From Methylocystis sp. (GTDB taxonomy: Bacteria; Pseudomonadota; Alphaproteobacteria; Rhizobiales; Beijerinckiaceae), in the NCBI GenBank assembly GCA_023253795.1, contig JALRFG010000136.1:1-5727 (forward strand): a stretch of DNA of 5,727 nt, written 5' to 3'. The position numbers and the translations under genes are program-made. Under the pieces are notes generated by a model. That model was not told where the DNA came from. It was given only the letters and a program-made list of their open reading frames with translations, and searched no databases. How positions within the stretch are numbered: position 1 is the stretch's first letter; each line of letters opens with the position of its first letter. This document shows positions 1 to 5,486 of the stretch, in pieces.

Positions 1-527
1 ATCTGCTGGTTTTATCGAGCACGAACCGTTCGCGCTTCATCGGCCCTGCGGGCATGATCCAGTGGCTGATCGCGCCGGACTTCGCGCTTGTTGATCCGAA
101 AGAAGAAACGACCAGCTTCTTCAAGCTGCGCGGCAAGCCGACGCTGCTGTCCTTCGCGCGTTGCACGGCGAGCGGCGAGGCGGGCAAGGCGCTTGCTGAC
201 AGCCTGCTAATTGCGGCGGACGCAGCGAAAGCGGCCGGCGTCAATCATGTCACGGTCTTCACCGGCGATTGTCCCGAGGCGGCGAAGGGCAGGGAAGCGC
301 TGCATCCCAAAGCGGTTGAGCACGCTTATTCCGTGATGAACCGTTATCCCAATGAGCCGTACACCGATCAAATCGATGAATCGCATTTCCTGATTGATCG
401 CTCCGGCTACATTCGCGCACGTTTCCGCCATTTTGCACCGGATGACGGTAAACGCACGCAATTTACATCTCAGGCGGCGATGATGGCGCAGGAGCCGCTG
501 GTCGAGATTAATCTGCACTCTCACTGA
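1..527 (+). CDS. C-terminal part of a thioredoxin-fold (SCO/redoxin-like) protein, 5' end outside the window
   Basis: The frame is open from the left edge (first whole codon at base 3) to the TGA at 525-527. A Met codon at 54 has no ribosome site in front, so I read this as the 3' part of a longer gene. The domain starts at an APDFALVD motif (about 78-101), followed by LRGKPTLLSF, which is typical of the first strand of thioredoxin-like folds, and later by FLIDRSGYIRARF, the usual late strand pair. The active-site region reads FARC then T-A-S-G: the Cys (162-164) fits the first Cys of the SCO-type CxxxC, but the second is Gly (174-176). One other Cys lies at 270-272. The upstream residues (LLVLSSTNRSRF) could be the end of a membrane segment of a fused domain, which is a guess. 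The next gene starts 71 bases on, on the same strand, and encodes a PCu(A)C-like protein, so a role in metal or thiol handling in the periplasm is plausible. The fold is fairly safe; the function is open. Confidence 0.7.
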   Translation, partial: LLVLSSTNRSRFIGPAGMIQWLIAPDFALVDPKEETTSFFKLRGKPTLLSFARCTASGEAGKALADSLLIAADAAKAAGVNHVTVFTGDCPEAAKGREALHPKAVEHAYSVMNRYPNEPYTDQIDESHFLIDRSGYIRARFRHFAPDDGKRTQFTSQAAMMAQEPLVEINLHSH

Positions 528-586
528 CGTGATCAGCGAGAAAGCGTTCATGGTTTTGTGACTGGCGATGGCGCCTGTCCAATTTC

Positions 587-592
587 AGGAGG
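587..592 (+). promoter_or_regulatory. Ribosome binding site of the PCu(A)C-like gene
   Basis: A perfect AGGAGG lies 6 bases before the ATG at 599, which fixes the start of the PCu(A)C-like gene. No terminator-like hairpin lies between the upstream stop (527) and this site, so co-transcription with the upstream gene is likely. Confidence 0.8.
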
Positions 593-598
593 TAACAC

Positions 599-1228
599 AT
601 GATCAAGCGGCGTGAGCTTCTTGCCCGTGGCGCGCTTTTGGCCACGGCCGCTGCGATGACGATGCTGGTTGGCGTCGGCGTTGCGCATGAATATGAGGTC
701 GGCAAGCTCAAGGTGGAGCACCCGTGGCTGCGCGCGCCGCAGGATGGCGACAACAAGGCCCAATTCTATGCTGTGATCGAAAATAACGGCGACGCGCCGG
801 ACAAGCTGATTGCGGTGAAATCGGAGAAATTCAGCAAGGCCGCGATTTTCGGCGACGGCAAGAATCTGTCGACTGAAACGCCGGTGACCATCGCGCCGAA
901 GCAGAAAGTGACGCTTGCGCCGGGCGGCGCTTACATTGGTCTGCTCGACATCAAGAAACATCTCGAAGTTGGCTGGGGTCTCGAAATGACTCTGGTGTTC
1001 GAAAAAGCGGGTGAGGTGGTGATCGATGCAGCGATTGACGCCCCCGACGCCAAGCATGCGCATGACGCCGAGGCGATGGAGCGCTGGGAAAAAGCGCATG
1101 GCAAGGACAACGCCGGTCCGAAGGCGGATGGTCATGAGGGCCACGAAGGCCATGCCGGCCACGAGGGCCATACGATGCATGAGCATCATCATCAGGATGC
1201 CGCCCAGCCTGCGACGCCAGCGCATTAA
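599..1228 (+). CDS. Exported PCu(A)C-like (DUF461) protein with a histidine-rich C-terminal tail
   Basis: 209 residues. Residues 1-29 form a signal peptide with a Tat-like start (K3-R4-R5-E-L-L) and a hydrophobic stretch to A29; cleavage after G-V-A would leave His30 as the first mature residue. Residues about 35-146 match the PCu(A)C fold: HPWLRAP, then FYAVIENNGDAPDKL, then a late block with LAPGG and LTLVFEKAGEV-like strands. In the family this fold delivers Cu(I) to CuA or other periplasmic sites through conserved His and Met ligands. Here the usual ELH is A-I-F (around F84) and the usual GGYHxM is GGAYIG (Y112, G114), so those ligands are absent. Residues 153-209 form a charged tail with 13 His, including a GH(E/A) repeat at 178-191 and HEHHH at 194-198. 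This could bind copper, nickel or zinc. It probably forms an operon with the upstream thioredoxin-fold gene and ends at a strong terminator. The fold is confident; copper delivery is uncertain. Confidence 0.85.
   Translation: MIKRRELLARGALLATAAAMTMLVGVGVAHEYEVGKLKVEHPWLRAPQDGDNKAQFYAVIENNGDAPDKLIAVKSEKFSKAAIFGDGKNLSTETPVTIAPKQKVTLAPGGAYIGLLDIKKHLEVGWGLEMTLVFEKAGEVVIDAAIDAPDAKHAHDAEAMERWEKAHGKDNAGPKADGHEGHEGHAGHEGHTMHEHHHQDAAQPATPAH
1130..1171 (+). repeat. 9-base tandem repeat encoding Gly-His-Glu/Ala
   Basis: About four and a half imperfect copies of a GGCCACGAG-like unit run in frame and encode GHE GHE GHA GHE GH in the tail of the PCu(A)C-like protein. Third-position changes (cat/cac, gag/gaa) show that the copies have drifted while the His residues were kept. 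Copy number may vary between strains. Confidence 0.75.
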
Positions 1229-1250
1229 AATTCCGGAACAGAAAATGTTA

Positions 1251-1287
1251 AAAGCCACCCGGCGCCTGCCGGGTGGCTTTATTTTTT
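1251..1287 (+). terminator. Strong intrinsic terminator after the PCu(A)C-like gene
   Basis: A perfect 13-bp stem (1251-1263 with 1268-1280) with a GCCT loop is followed by ATTTTTT. It starts 22 bases after the stop codon. On the minus strand the stem is followed by TTTAACATTTT, so it may also stop transcripts from the convergent small gene ending at 1338. Confidence 0.92.
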
Positions 1288-1337
1288 GACGCCTTCAGCA
1301 AAACAAGGCGCGCTGATTGTTTAGATTTTAAGTGGCC

Positions 1338-1568
1338 TTAGCGGTCGAAGGTGACCAGGCGACCGGCAAAACCTGCGTTGTCGACGACCGCGTCGGTCGT
1401 CTTGGTCGGGCTGCTGACCGGCATCGCGAAGCCGAGCACAAAGGCCGACAAGGCCATCGCGACAATTAGAAGGATGGATACGCGAAACTGATGACGGGCC
1501 GACTCACGATCAAAGGTCCGGGTGAACACCGGTTCAATTTTGTCGTCATATTTGTCAACCAGCGACAT
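1338..1568 (-). CDS. Small single-span membrane protein of unknown function (76 aa)
   Basis: I do not recognise this protein. Residues 1-28 are charged and polar (many D, E, K and R), residues about 29-49 form one hydrophobic segment (VSILLIVAMALSAFVLGFAM), and residues 50-76 are a short polar tail. Positive residues before the segment (R21, R25, R29) suggest the N-terminus is in the cytoplasm. The start is supported by GGAAGGAA 7 bases before the ATG (AAGGAA at 1576-1581). The gene converges on the PCu(A)C-like gene, and the terminator at 1251-1287 lies 51 bases past its stop. It has no signal peptide and no Cys. Small membrane proteins of this shape can be subunits of respiratory or transport complexes, but nothing here identifies one. 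The reading frame has a good ribosome site and a protein-like layout, so I think it is real. Confidence 0.65.
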   Translation of the reverse strand: MSLVDKYDDKIEPVFTRTFDRESARHQFRVSILLIVAMALSAFVLGFAMPVSSPTKTTDAVVDNAGFAGRLVTFDR

Positions 1569-2016
1569 CTTCTTGTTCCTTCCAGTGTTCCGCAGTGATG
1601 CGGAGCGTCGCCGCCATAATTTGCGCCGGCGGTTTCCTGCCGGGGCTCATGTCTCACTAACGAGGAACTCGCGAAAAGGTTGCAATCGAGATGCGGTTTT
1701 TTTCATTTTTTTTAAAAAACGTCGCTCTCTGTTCCATTTTCCGTCAAACCGGGTGAAACGAATATGATCGGGCGTTCTTTTATTGCGGCGCCGCAAGCCG
1801 GAGAGCGCGGACGGATGCTCCGCTTACGGGGGTCTTTCTGTCTGATGTCCACATTGCCGCCGCCCGCGGGACCGCCGTCAGCTGCGGCTATTATGTGCAA
1901 TGCAAAAAACATGACTTTCCGGCGCTCGGGAATTATGTCATCCAATGCCGCCTGTTGAGCGGTCGGGGCTTGCCCGAAGACCGCCGTGACGCCATTCACT
2001 GACCGGAGGCTTACCC
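1569..2016. other. Divergent intergenic region between the small membrane protein gene and the aminotransferase gene
   Basis: About 450 bases without a convincing gene. The first 100 bases must carry the leader and promoter of the minus-strand small gene. A T8A6 tract lies at 1706-1719, with another T7 run just before it (1697-1703). A TATGAT hexamer at 1763-1768 is a possible plus-strand -10 element for the aminotransferase, but the bases at the -35 distance fit poorly. From about 1780 to 2000 the sequence is GC-rich with small palindromes (GCGGCGCCGC at 1785-1794; GCGGA/TCCGC at 1807-1823) and translates into low-complexity peptides only. No RNA gene was recognised. Confidence 0.5.
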
Positions 2017-3219
2017 ATGACCTTCCTCGCCAACGCTCTGTCGCGCGTTAAACCTTCCGCCACGATCGCCGTGACCCAGAAGGCGCGTGATCTCAAAGCG
2101 CAGGGACGCGAGGTTGTCAGCCTGTCCGTTGGGGAACCGGATTTCGATACGCCGGAGCATATTCGCGCCGCCGCCAAGGCCGCGATCGATCGGGGCGAAA
2201 CCCGCTACACGCCGGTGCTGGGCATTCCCGAGCTGCGCGAGGCCGTGGCGAAGAAATTCAAGCGTGAGAACGGGCTCGACTACAAGGCGGCGGACACGAT
2301 TGTCGCCACAGGTGGAAAACACATTCTTTTCAATGCCTTTCTGGCGACGCTCAATCCCGGCGACGAGGTCATCGTCACAGCCCCCTATTGGGTTAGCTAT
2401 CCGGAAATGGTCGCCATCTGCGGCGGGACGACGGTTTTCGTCGACACAAAAATGTCCGACGGCTTCAAGCTTCAACCAGAGGCGCTGGAGCGGGCGATTA
2501 CGCCGAAAACCAAATGGCTGGTTCTGAACTCGCCGTCCAATCCCTCGGGCGCCGCCTATAGCTTCGATGAGATGAAAAAGGTGACGGACGTGCTGCTGCG
2601 TCATCCGCAGGTGCATGTGCTGACCGACGATATTTACGAGCATCTCGTCTATGGCGACTTCAAATTCGTCACGCCCGCTCAGGTTGAACCGGCGCTGATG
2701 GAGCGCACTTTGACCATGAACGGCGTTTCCAAAGCCTATGCGATGACCGGCTGGCGTATTGGCTACGCCGCTGGTCCGAGCGCACTGATCAAGGCCATGG
2801 ACCTGCTTCAGGGACAGCAGACGTCAGGCGCCTGCTCAATCGCGCAATGGGCGGCGGTTGAGGCGCTGAATGGACCGCAGGAGCATCTCGCCGCCTTCCG
2901 CAAGGCGTTTCAGGAACGGCGTGATCTTGTCGTCTCAATGCTGAATCAGGCGAAATATCTCAAATGCCCGACGCCGGAAGGCGCGTTCTATGTTTTCCCG
3001 TCCTGCGCCGAGGCCATTGGCCGCAAAACGCGGGATGGCAAGGTTATCGAGACGGACGCTGATTTCGTCACAGCGCTGCTGGAGGCGGAAGGCGTCGCCG
3101 TGGTTCAGGGCTCCGCCTTCGGCACAGGGCCGAATTTCAGAATTTCCTACGCGGCGTCGGCGCTGGTGCTGGAGCAGGCGTGCCAGAAGATTCAGGCGTT
3201 CTGCGCCAGTCTCGTCTAA
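2017..3219 (+). CDS. aatA: Aspartate aminotransferase (class I PLP-dependent, AspC/AatA type)
   Basis: 400 residues, the usual length for the Ib aspartate aminotransferases. The enzyme moves the amino group of aspartate to 2-oxoglutarate using pyridoxal phosphate; several relatives also transaminate prephenate to arogenate, so that activity is possible. Visible family residues are Y64 (RYTPVLG), W125 (PYWVSYP) that stacks on the cofactor, N175 in SNPSG, D204 and Y207 in DDIYE, K239 in the SKAYAMTGWRIG motif (the Schiff-base lysine), R247 for the phosphate, and R375 in PNFRISYA for the substrate alpha-carboxylate. The N-terminal LSVGEPDFDTPEHI is also typical. The start is supported by GGAGG 7 bases upstream (2005-2009). 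It is a soluble cytoplasmic enzyme. An SRPBCC gene follows 83 bases later on the same strand with no clear terminator between, so co-transcription is possible. Family assignment is very safe; the exact substrate range is not. Confidence 0.95.
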   Translation: MTFLANALSRVKPSATIAVTQKARDLKAQGREVVSLSVGEPDFDTPEHIRAAAKAAIDRGETRYTPVLGIPELREAVAKKFKRENGLDYKAADTIVATGGKHILFNAFLATLNPGDEVIVTAPYWVSYPEMVAICGGTTVFVDTKMSDGFKLQPEALERAITPKTKWLVLNSPSNPSGAAYSFDEMKKVTDVLLRHPQVHVLTDDIYEHLVYGDFKFVTPAQVEPALMERTLTMNGVSKAYAMTGWRIGYAAGPSALIKAMDLLQGQQTSGACSIAQWAAVEALNGPQEHLAAFRKAFQERRDLVVSMLNQAKYLKCPTPEGAFYVFPSCAEAIGRKTRDGKVIETDADFVTALLEAEGVAVVQGSAFGTGPNFRISYAASALVLEQACQKIQAFCASLV

Positions 3220-3302
3220 CGCAGGTCCTTGCGCCCGCCATCAGGCGCGGTAGTTTGCCCAAGAGCATCGCCCGGCGTTTCGGGCGTTGAAAGGCTGCGC
3301 AA

Positions 3303-3836
3303 ATGACGATGTTTTTGTTGCTGATGCTCGCGGCCATGGGCGCCGTCGTGTCTTACATATCCTTGCGGTCGGATAAGTTTCGGGTCGCGCGTTCGATCAT
3401 CGTCGATGCGCCGCCGGAAGCGGTTTACCCCCATCTCACCGATTTTCATGCATGGGAAAACTGGTCGCCGCTGAGCCGTTTCGACACCGGCGTTGAGCCC
3501 AGCCATGAGGGGCCGCCGCTTGGCGCCGGCGCGGTTTTTTCCTGGACGGGCGATCCGCGTCAGGGAAGCGGCGCGATGAAGATTTTGACGTGCAGTCCCG
3601 ATGACCGCGTGATCATCCGGCGGCGGCTGACGCGGCCGTTCGAGATGTCGGACGAGTTCCGGTTTGATCTAACGCCGGTCGGGCAGGGCACAGAAGTCGT
3701 CTGGCAAGCGTCCGGCAGGCTCGACTTCATGGGCAAGAGCGCGAATTTGTTCTCCGGCCTGGAGCGCAAGCTGGGAGGACAATTCGAGCAGGGGCTGAAG
3801 AATTTAAAGTCTCTTGTCGAGACGAAAGGCCGTTAG
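3303..3836 (+). CDS. Membrane-anchored SRPBCC-fold protein (polyketide cyclase/dehydrase-like)
   Basis: 177 residues. Residues about 3-20 are hydrophobic (FLLLMLAAMGAVVSYISL) and form an anchor or uncleaved signal. From about residue 26 the sequence follows the SRPBCC (START/Bet v 1) pattern: RVARSIIVDAPPEAVYPHLTDFHAWENWSPL is the typical first strand, the helix and the W-x-x-WSP turn. F-S-W-T-G and G-S-G-A-M-K strands follow, then a late TPVGQGTEVVWQASG strand and a long C-terminal helix. Such folds bind hydrophobic ligands or lipids in a deep cavity; the ligand cannot be read from sequence. A GAAAGG ribosome site (3289-3294) sits 8 bases before the ATG; an ATG two codons later is the only close alternative. 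The gene lies downstream of the aminotransferase gene and converges on sodB. Fold confident, role unknown. Confidence 0.85.
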   Translation: MTMFLLLMLAAMGAVVSYISLRSDKFRVARSIIVDAPPEAVYPHLTDFHAWENWSPLSRFDTGVEPSHEGPPLGAGAVFSWTGDPRQGSGAMKILTCSPDDRVIIRRRLTRPFEMSDEFRFDLTPVGQGTEVVWQASGRLDFMGKSANLFSGLERKLGGQFEQGLKNLKSLVETKGR

Positions 3837-3846
3837 GCCAAATGGA

Positions 3847-3874
3847 GAGGCGCGTCTGAAACTGCGCGCGCCTC
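3847..3874. terminator. Hairpin between convergent genes, possible bidirectional terminator
   Basis: GAGGCGCG (3847-3854) pairs with CGCGCCTC (3867-3874) across a 12-base loop. It lies 10 bases after the SRPBCC stop and 40 bases past the sodB stop (minus strand). Neither side has a good T-run, so it may be a weak or Rho-assisted terminator. Confidence 0.5.
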
Positions 3875-3914
3875 CCGATTTGCTAATCCACGCTCGTGCG
3901 TCTGGACGCCGTCC

Positions 3915-4511
3915 TTACATGGCGGTGTCGTACATTTCCTCGACATGTTCCCAGTTCACGAGGTGATCGAGGAAGGTCTTGAGATAGTCGGCGCGGCGAT
4001 TGCGATAGTCGATGTAATAAGAATGCTCCCAGACGTCGGCGACGAGAAGCGGCGCGGCGCCATGAATGAGCGGGTTTTCCGCATTCGGCGTCTTGCGGAT
4101 GGCGGCTTTGCCGTCTTTCACTTCGAGCCACACCCAGCCTGAGCCAAACTGCGCAAGGCCTTCCTTCTGGAAGTCTTCCTTGAATTTATCGACCGAGCCG
4201 AAGCTGTCGACGAGCAGCTTTTCGATCTTGCCGGGGATCGGACCGCCGCCCTTGGGCTTCATCCACTTCCAGTAATGGTGATGGTTGTAGTGCTGGGCGA
4301 CATTGTTGAAGATCGGCGTGTTCTTGCCATAGGCGGCGACGATCACGTCCTCAATCGGCTTGCCTTCGAACTCGGTGCCCTTGATGAGGTTATTCGCGTT
4401 CGTCACATAGGTCGCGTGATGCTTGTCGTGATGATATTCGAACGACTCGCGCGACAGATAGGGTTGCAGGGCGTCATACGCGTAAGGCAGGTCTTCCAGT
4501 GTGAAGGACAT
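3915..4511 (-). CDS. sodB: Superoxide dismutase, iron type
   Basis: 198 residues from the chosen start (MSFTLEDLPYAYDAL), which has AGGAG 6 bases upstream; a Met codon at 4553 in the same frame would add 14 unlikely residues that read through this ribosome site. The enzyme converts superoxide to hydrogen peroxide and oxygen. Metal ligands are H27 (FEYHHDKHH), H77 (HYNHHHYWKWM), D159 and H163 (DVWEHSYYIDY). Iron-type marks are Q73 in NNVAQ (Gly in the manganese type) and A144 in PNAENPL (Gln in the manganese type). Length and motif spacing match E. coli SodB. No signal peptide is visible, so it should act in the cytoplasm. It is transcribed alone, convergent with the SRPBCC gene. A cambialistic enzyme using iron or manganese cannot be excluded by sequence. 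Confidence 0.96.
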   Translation of the reverse strand: MSFTLEDLPYAYDALQPYLSRESFEYHHDKHHATYVTNANNLIKGTEFEGKPIEDVIVAAYGKNTPIFNNVAQHYNHHHYWKWMKPKGGGPIPGKIEKLLVDSFGSVDKFKEDFQKEGLAQFGSGWVWLEVKDGKAAIRKTPNAENPLIHGAAPLLVADVWEHSYYIDYRNRRADYLKTFLDHLVNWEHVEEMYDTAM

Positions 4512-4515
4512 TATT

Positions 4516-4522
4516 CTCTCCT
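4516..4522 (-). promoter_or_regulatory. Ribosome binding site that decides the sodB start
   Basis: On the minus strand AGGAGAG lies just before AATA-ATG at 4511. It places the start at MSFTLEDLP and not at the upstream in-frame Met (4553). Its first bases overlap a perfect palindrome, CCTGATCAGG, at 4520-4529. Confidence 0.75.
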
Positions 4523-4556
4523 GATCAGGGAAGGGGGGCTTCTCGATCCCCAAGGA

Positions 4557-4585
4557 TAACTAGGCCGGGCGGCGGCGCGGGGCAA
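4557..4585 (-). promoter_or_regulatory. Possible sodB promoter
   Basis: On the minus strand TTGCCC (4580-4585) and TAGTTA (4557-4562) are separated by 17 bases and lie about 45 bases before the sodB start. The -35 keeps the TTG common in alphaproteobacteria, but the -10 fits poorly. A perfect dyad (4608-4625) lies just upstream. Confidence 0.3.
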
Positions 4586-4607
4586 CACGCAAATCGAAAG
4601 GGTCCTC

Positions 4608-4625
4608 GCGCTGAAACGTCAGCGC
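4608..4625. repeat. Perfect 7-bp inverted repeat upstream of sodB
   Basis: GCGCTGA (4608-4614) and TCAGCGC (4619-4625) flank AACG. The dyad lies 22 bases beyond the possible sodB -35 element. It could be an operator or a small hairpin; it has no T-run on either side and does not look like a terminator. Confidence 0.55.
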
Positions 4626-4641
4626 TCAGGCGTCGACGATG

Positions 4642-4685
4642 AAGCGCCAAGCAAGCGTCAGCAAGCGCCAAAGTAAGCGCCAAGC
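4642..4685. repeat. Four imperfect tandem copies of an 11-base unit
   Basis: AAGCGCCAAGC-like units start at 4642, 4653, 4663 and 4675 (10-12 bases apart). The first and last are identical; the second reads AAGCGTCAGC and the third AAGCGCCAAAGT. They lie between the sodB upstream region and the terminator of the gene at 4738-5355. The spacing is close to one DNA helical turn. Confidence 0.7.
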
Positions 4686-4712
4686 AAAACGGCCCGGCAG
4701 GAGCCGGGCCGT
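4686..4712 (-). terminator. Intrinsic terminator of the gene at 4738-5355
   Basis: ACGGCCCGGC (4689-4698) pairs perfectly with GCCGGGCCGT (4703-4712) around an AGGA loop. Read on the minus strand, the 10-bp stem is followed by TTTGCTTG and starts 25 bases after the stop codon at 4738-4740. Confidence 0.88.
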
Positions 4713-4737
4713 CTACAAATCTGGAATATCAACGCGA

Positions 4738-5355
4738 TCAGGCTACGGCATGCGCTTCCTGGGCCGCTTTATGCGCCTTGGCGCGCAAGGCCAGCCACAT
4801 TGCGCCGAGCAATGACACAAAGCCGACGCCGTAGAGAATGTATTCAAGCATTCCCCAGAAGGTGTAGAGACCGACGCCGAACGGAAAACGCGTCGACCAT
4901 TCATTGCCAAGATCGTCGCGAACCGTGACGAGCGCCACGTAATGACCTGCGTCCTTGAAGTTGTGTTCAAGCGTCAGAATGCCGTTGCGGTAGACTTTCG
5001 GCTCCATGTTCACAACGGTGATGGCGTCCAGATCGGTTTTCTGATTCGCGGCGCCGACGTCCTTCACGATGCGCACGCCAATCGCCATATCGCGCAGCTC
5101 CGGAGAAACGGCGCTGAGCGCAATCACCGTCGGCCCTGTCTGGGCGATATCCTGACAAAACTCCTGCTCCTCGCCGCTACGCTGATAACCAATGAAGTGC
5201 AGCGTATTGGGGCCGATCTGCATGACGCATTCGTCCTGCTCGAGTTTGACGCCGCCATGCGCCTGCGCGCCGGTTGGCAGAAAGCCGAGGCTCAGCAAAG
5301 CGCCAAACGAAAAAGCTGCCGCCGTCATGTGGCGACGGATCCATAATCCCATCAT
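4738..5355 (-). CDS. Exported, C-terminally membrane-anchored protein with predicted N-terminal His; function unknown
   Basis: 205 residues. Residues 1-32 are a signal peptide (R7-R8, hydrophobic 11-26, then A-Q-A), with predicted cleavage before H33, so the mature protein would start HGGVKL. A periplasmic beta-rich domain follows (about 33-162) with two Cys (C43 in DECVM, C67 in EFCQD) that could form a disulfide, and His at 53, 131 and 138. The strands LTLEHNF and HYVALVTVRDD followed by FPFGVG resemble the end of an Ig-like domain. Residues about 164-190 form one membrane span with a short Ala/Lys/His cytoplasmic tail. GGAGGGAGAG (5360-5369) supports the start; an ATG one codon later is possible. 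I do not recognise a named family. An N-terminal His is a metal ligand in CopC, PmoB and LPMO proteins, so copper binding is a hypothesis only. The gene is monocistronic: it has its own terminator, and no gene is seen upstream of it within the window. Confidence 0.8.
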   Translation of the reverse strand: MMGLWIRRHMTAAAFSFGALLSLGFLPTGAQAHGGVKLEQDECVMQIGPNTLHFIGYQRSGEEQEFCQDIAQTGPTVIALSAVSPELRDMAIGVRIVKDVGAANQKTDLDAITVVNMEPKVYRNGILTLEHNFKDAGHYVALVTVRDDLGNEWSTRFPFGVGLYTFWGMLEYILYGVGFVSLLGAMWLALRAKAHKAAQEAHAVA

Positions 5356-5457
5356 GTGTCTCTCCCTCCATCTGCGTCAGGCGACGCCTGTCATGCGCGC
5401 GCCTCGCCAGCCCGGTTTGAAGGCCTGTCAGAGAAAGATTTGGATGGATATTTGTTA

Positions 5458-5486
5458 ATACTATGCGACAACTAGCCGCGAGTAAA
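5458..5486 (-). promoter_or_regulatory. Possible sigma-70-like promoter of the gene at 4738-5355
   Basis: On the minus strand TTTACT (5481-5486) and TAGTAT (5458-5463) are exactly 17 bases apart, each matching 4 of 6 consensus bases. Transcription would start near 5451 and give a leader of about 95 bases. The site sits at the edge of the AT-rich stretch. Confidence 0.35.

Noticed and set aside
54..56. ATG at 54 as the true start of the thioredoxin-fold gene
   Set aside because: There is no Shine-Dalgarno sequence before it and the frame stays open to the window edge, so an upstream start is more likely.
548..1258. Minus-strand 236-codon open frame opposite the PCu(A)C-like gene
   Set aside because: It is the complement of a well-supported gene with a signal peptide, perfect ribosome site and terminator; its translation is Arg/His/Met-rich and shows no domain.
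1764..1958. Plus-strand 64-codon open frame before aatA
   Set aside because: The ATG lies within the possible -10 hexamer, there is no ribosome site, and the translation looks random.
1712..1999. Minus-strand 95-codon open frame in the region before aatA
   Set aside because: It starts at GTG without a ribosome site, has low-complexity Pro/Gly/Ala content and would run across the T8A6 tract; no protein-like pattern.
2011..2643. Minus-strand 210-codon open frame opposite the aminotransferase gene
   Set aside because: It is a shadow of the aminotransferase gene, which has all catalytic residues; the translation shows no family features.
3269..3286. CGCCCG/CGGGCG hairpin between aatA and the SRPBCC gene as a terminator
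   Set aside because: The stem is only 6 bp and no T-run follows; it sits right before the next ribosome site, so I did not call it a terminator.
4512..4553. Longer sodB form starting at 4553
   Set aside because: The extra 14 residues are translated through the leader and the AGGAG site; homologues start close to the SFTLEDLPY sequence.
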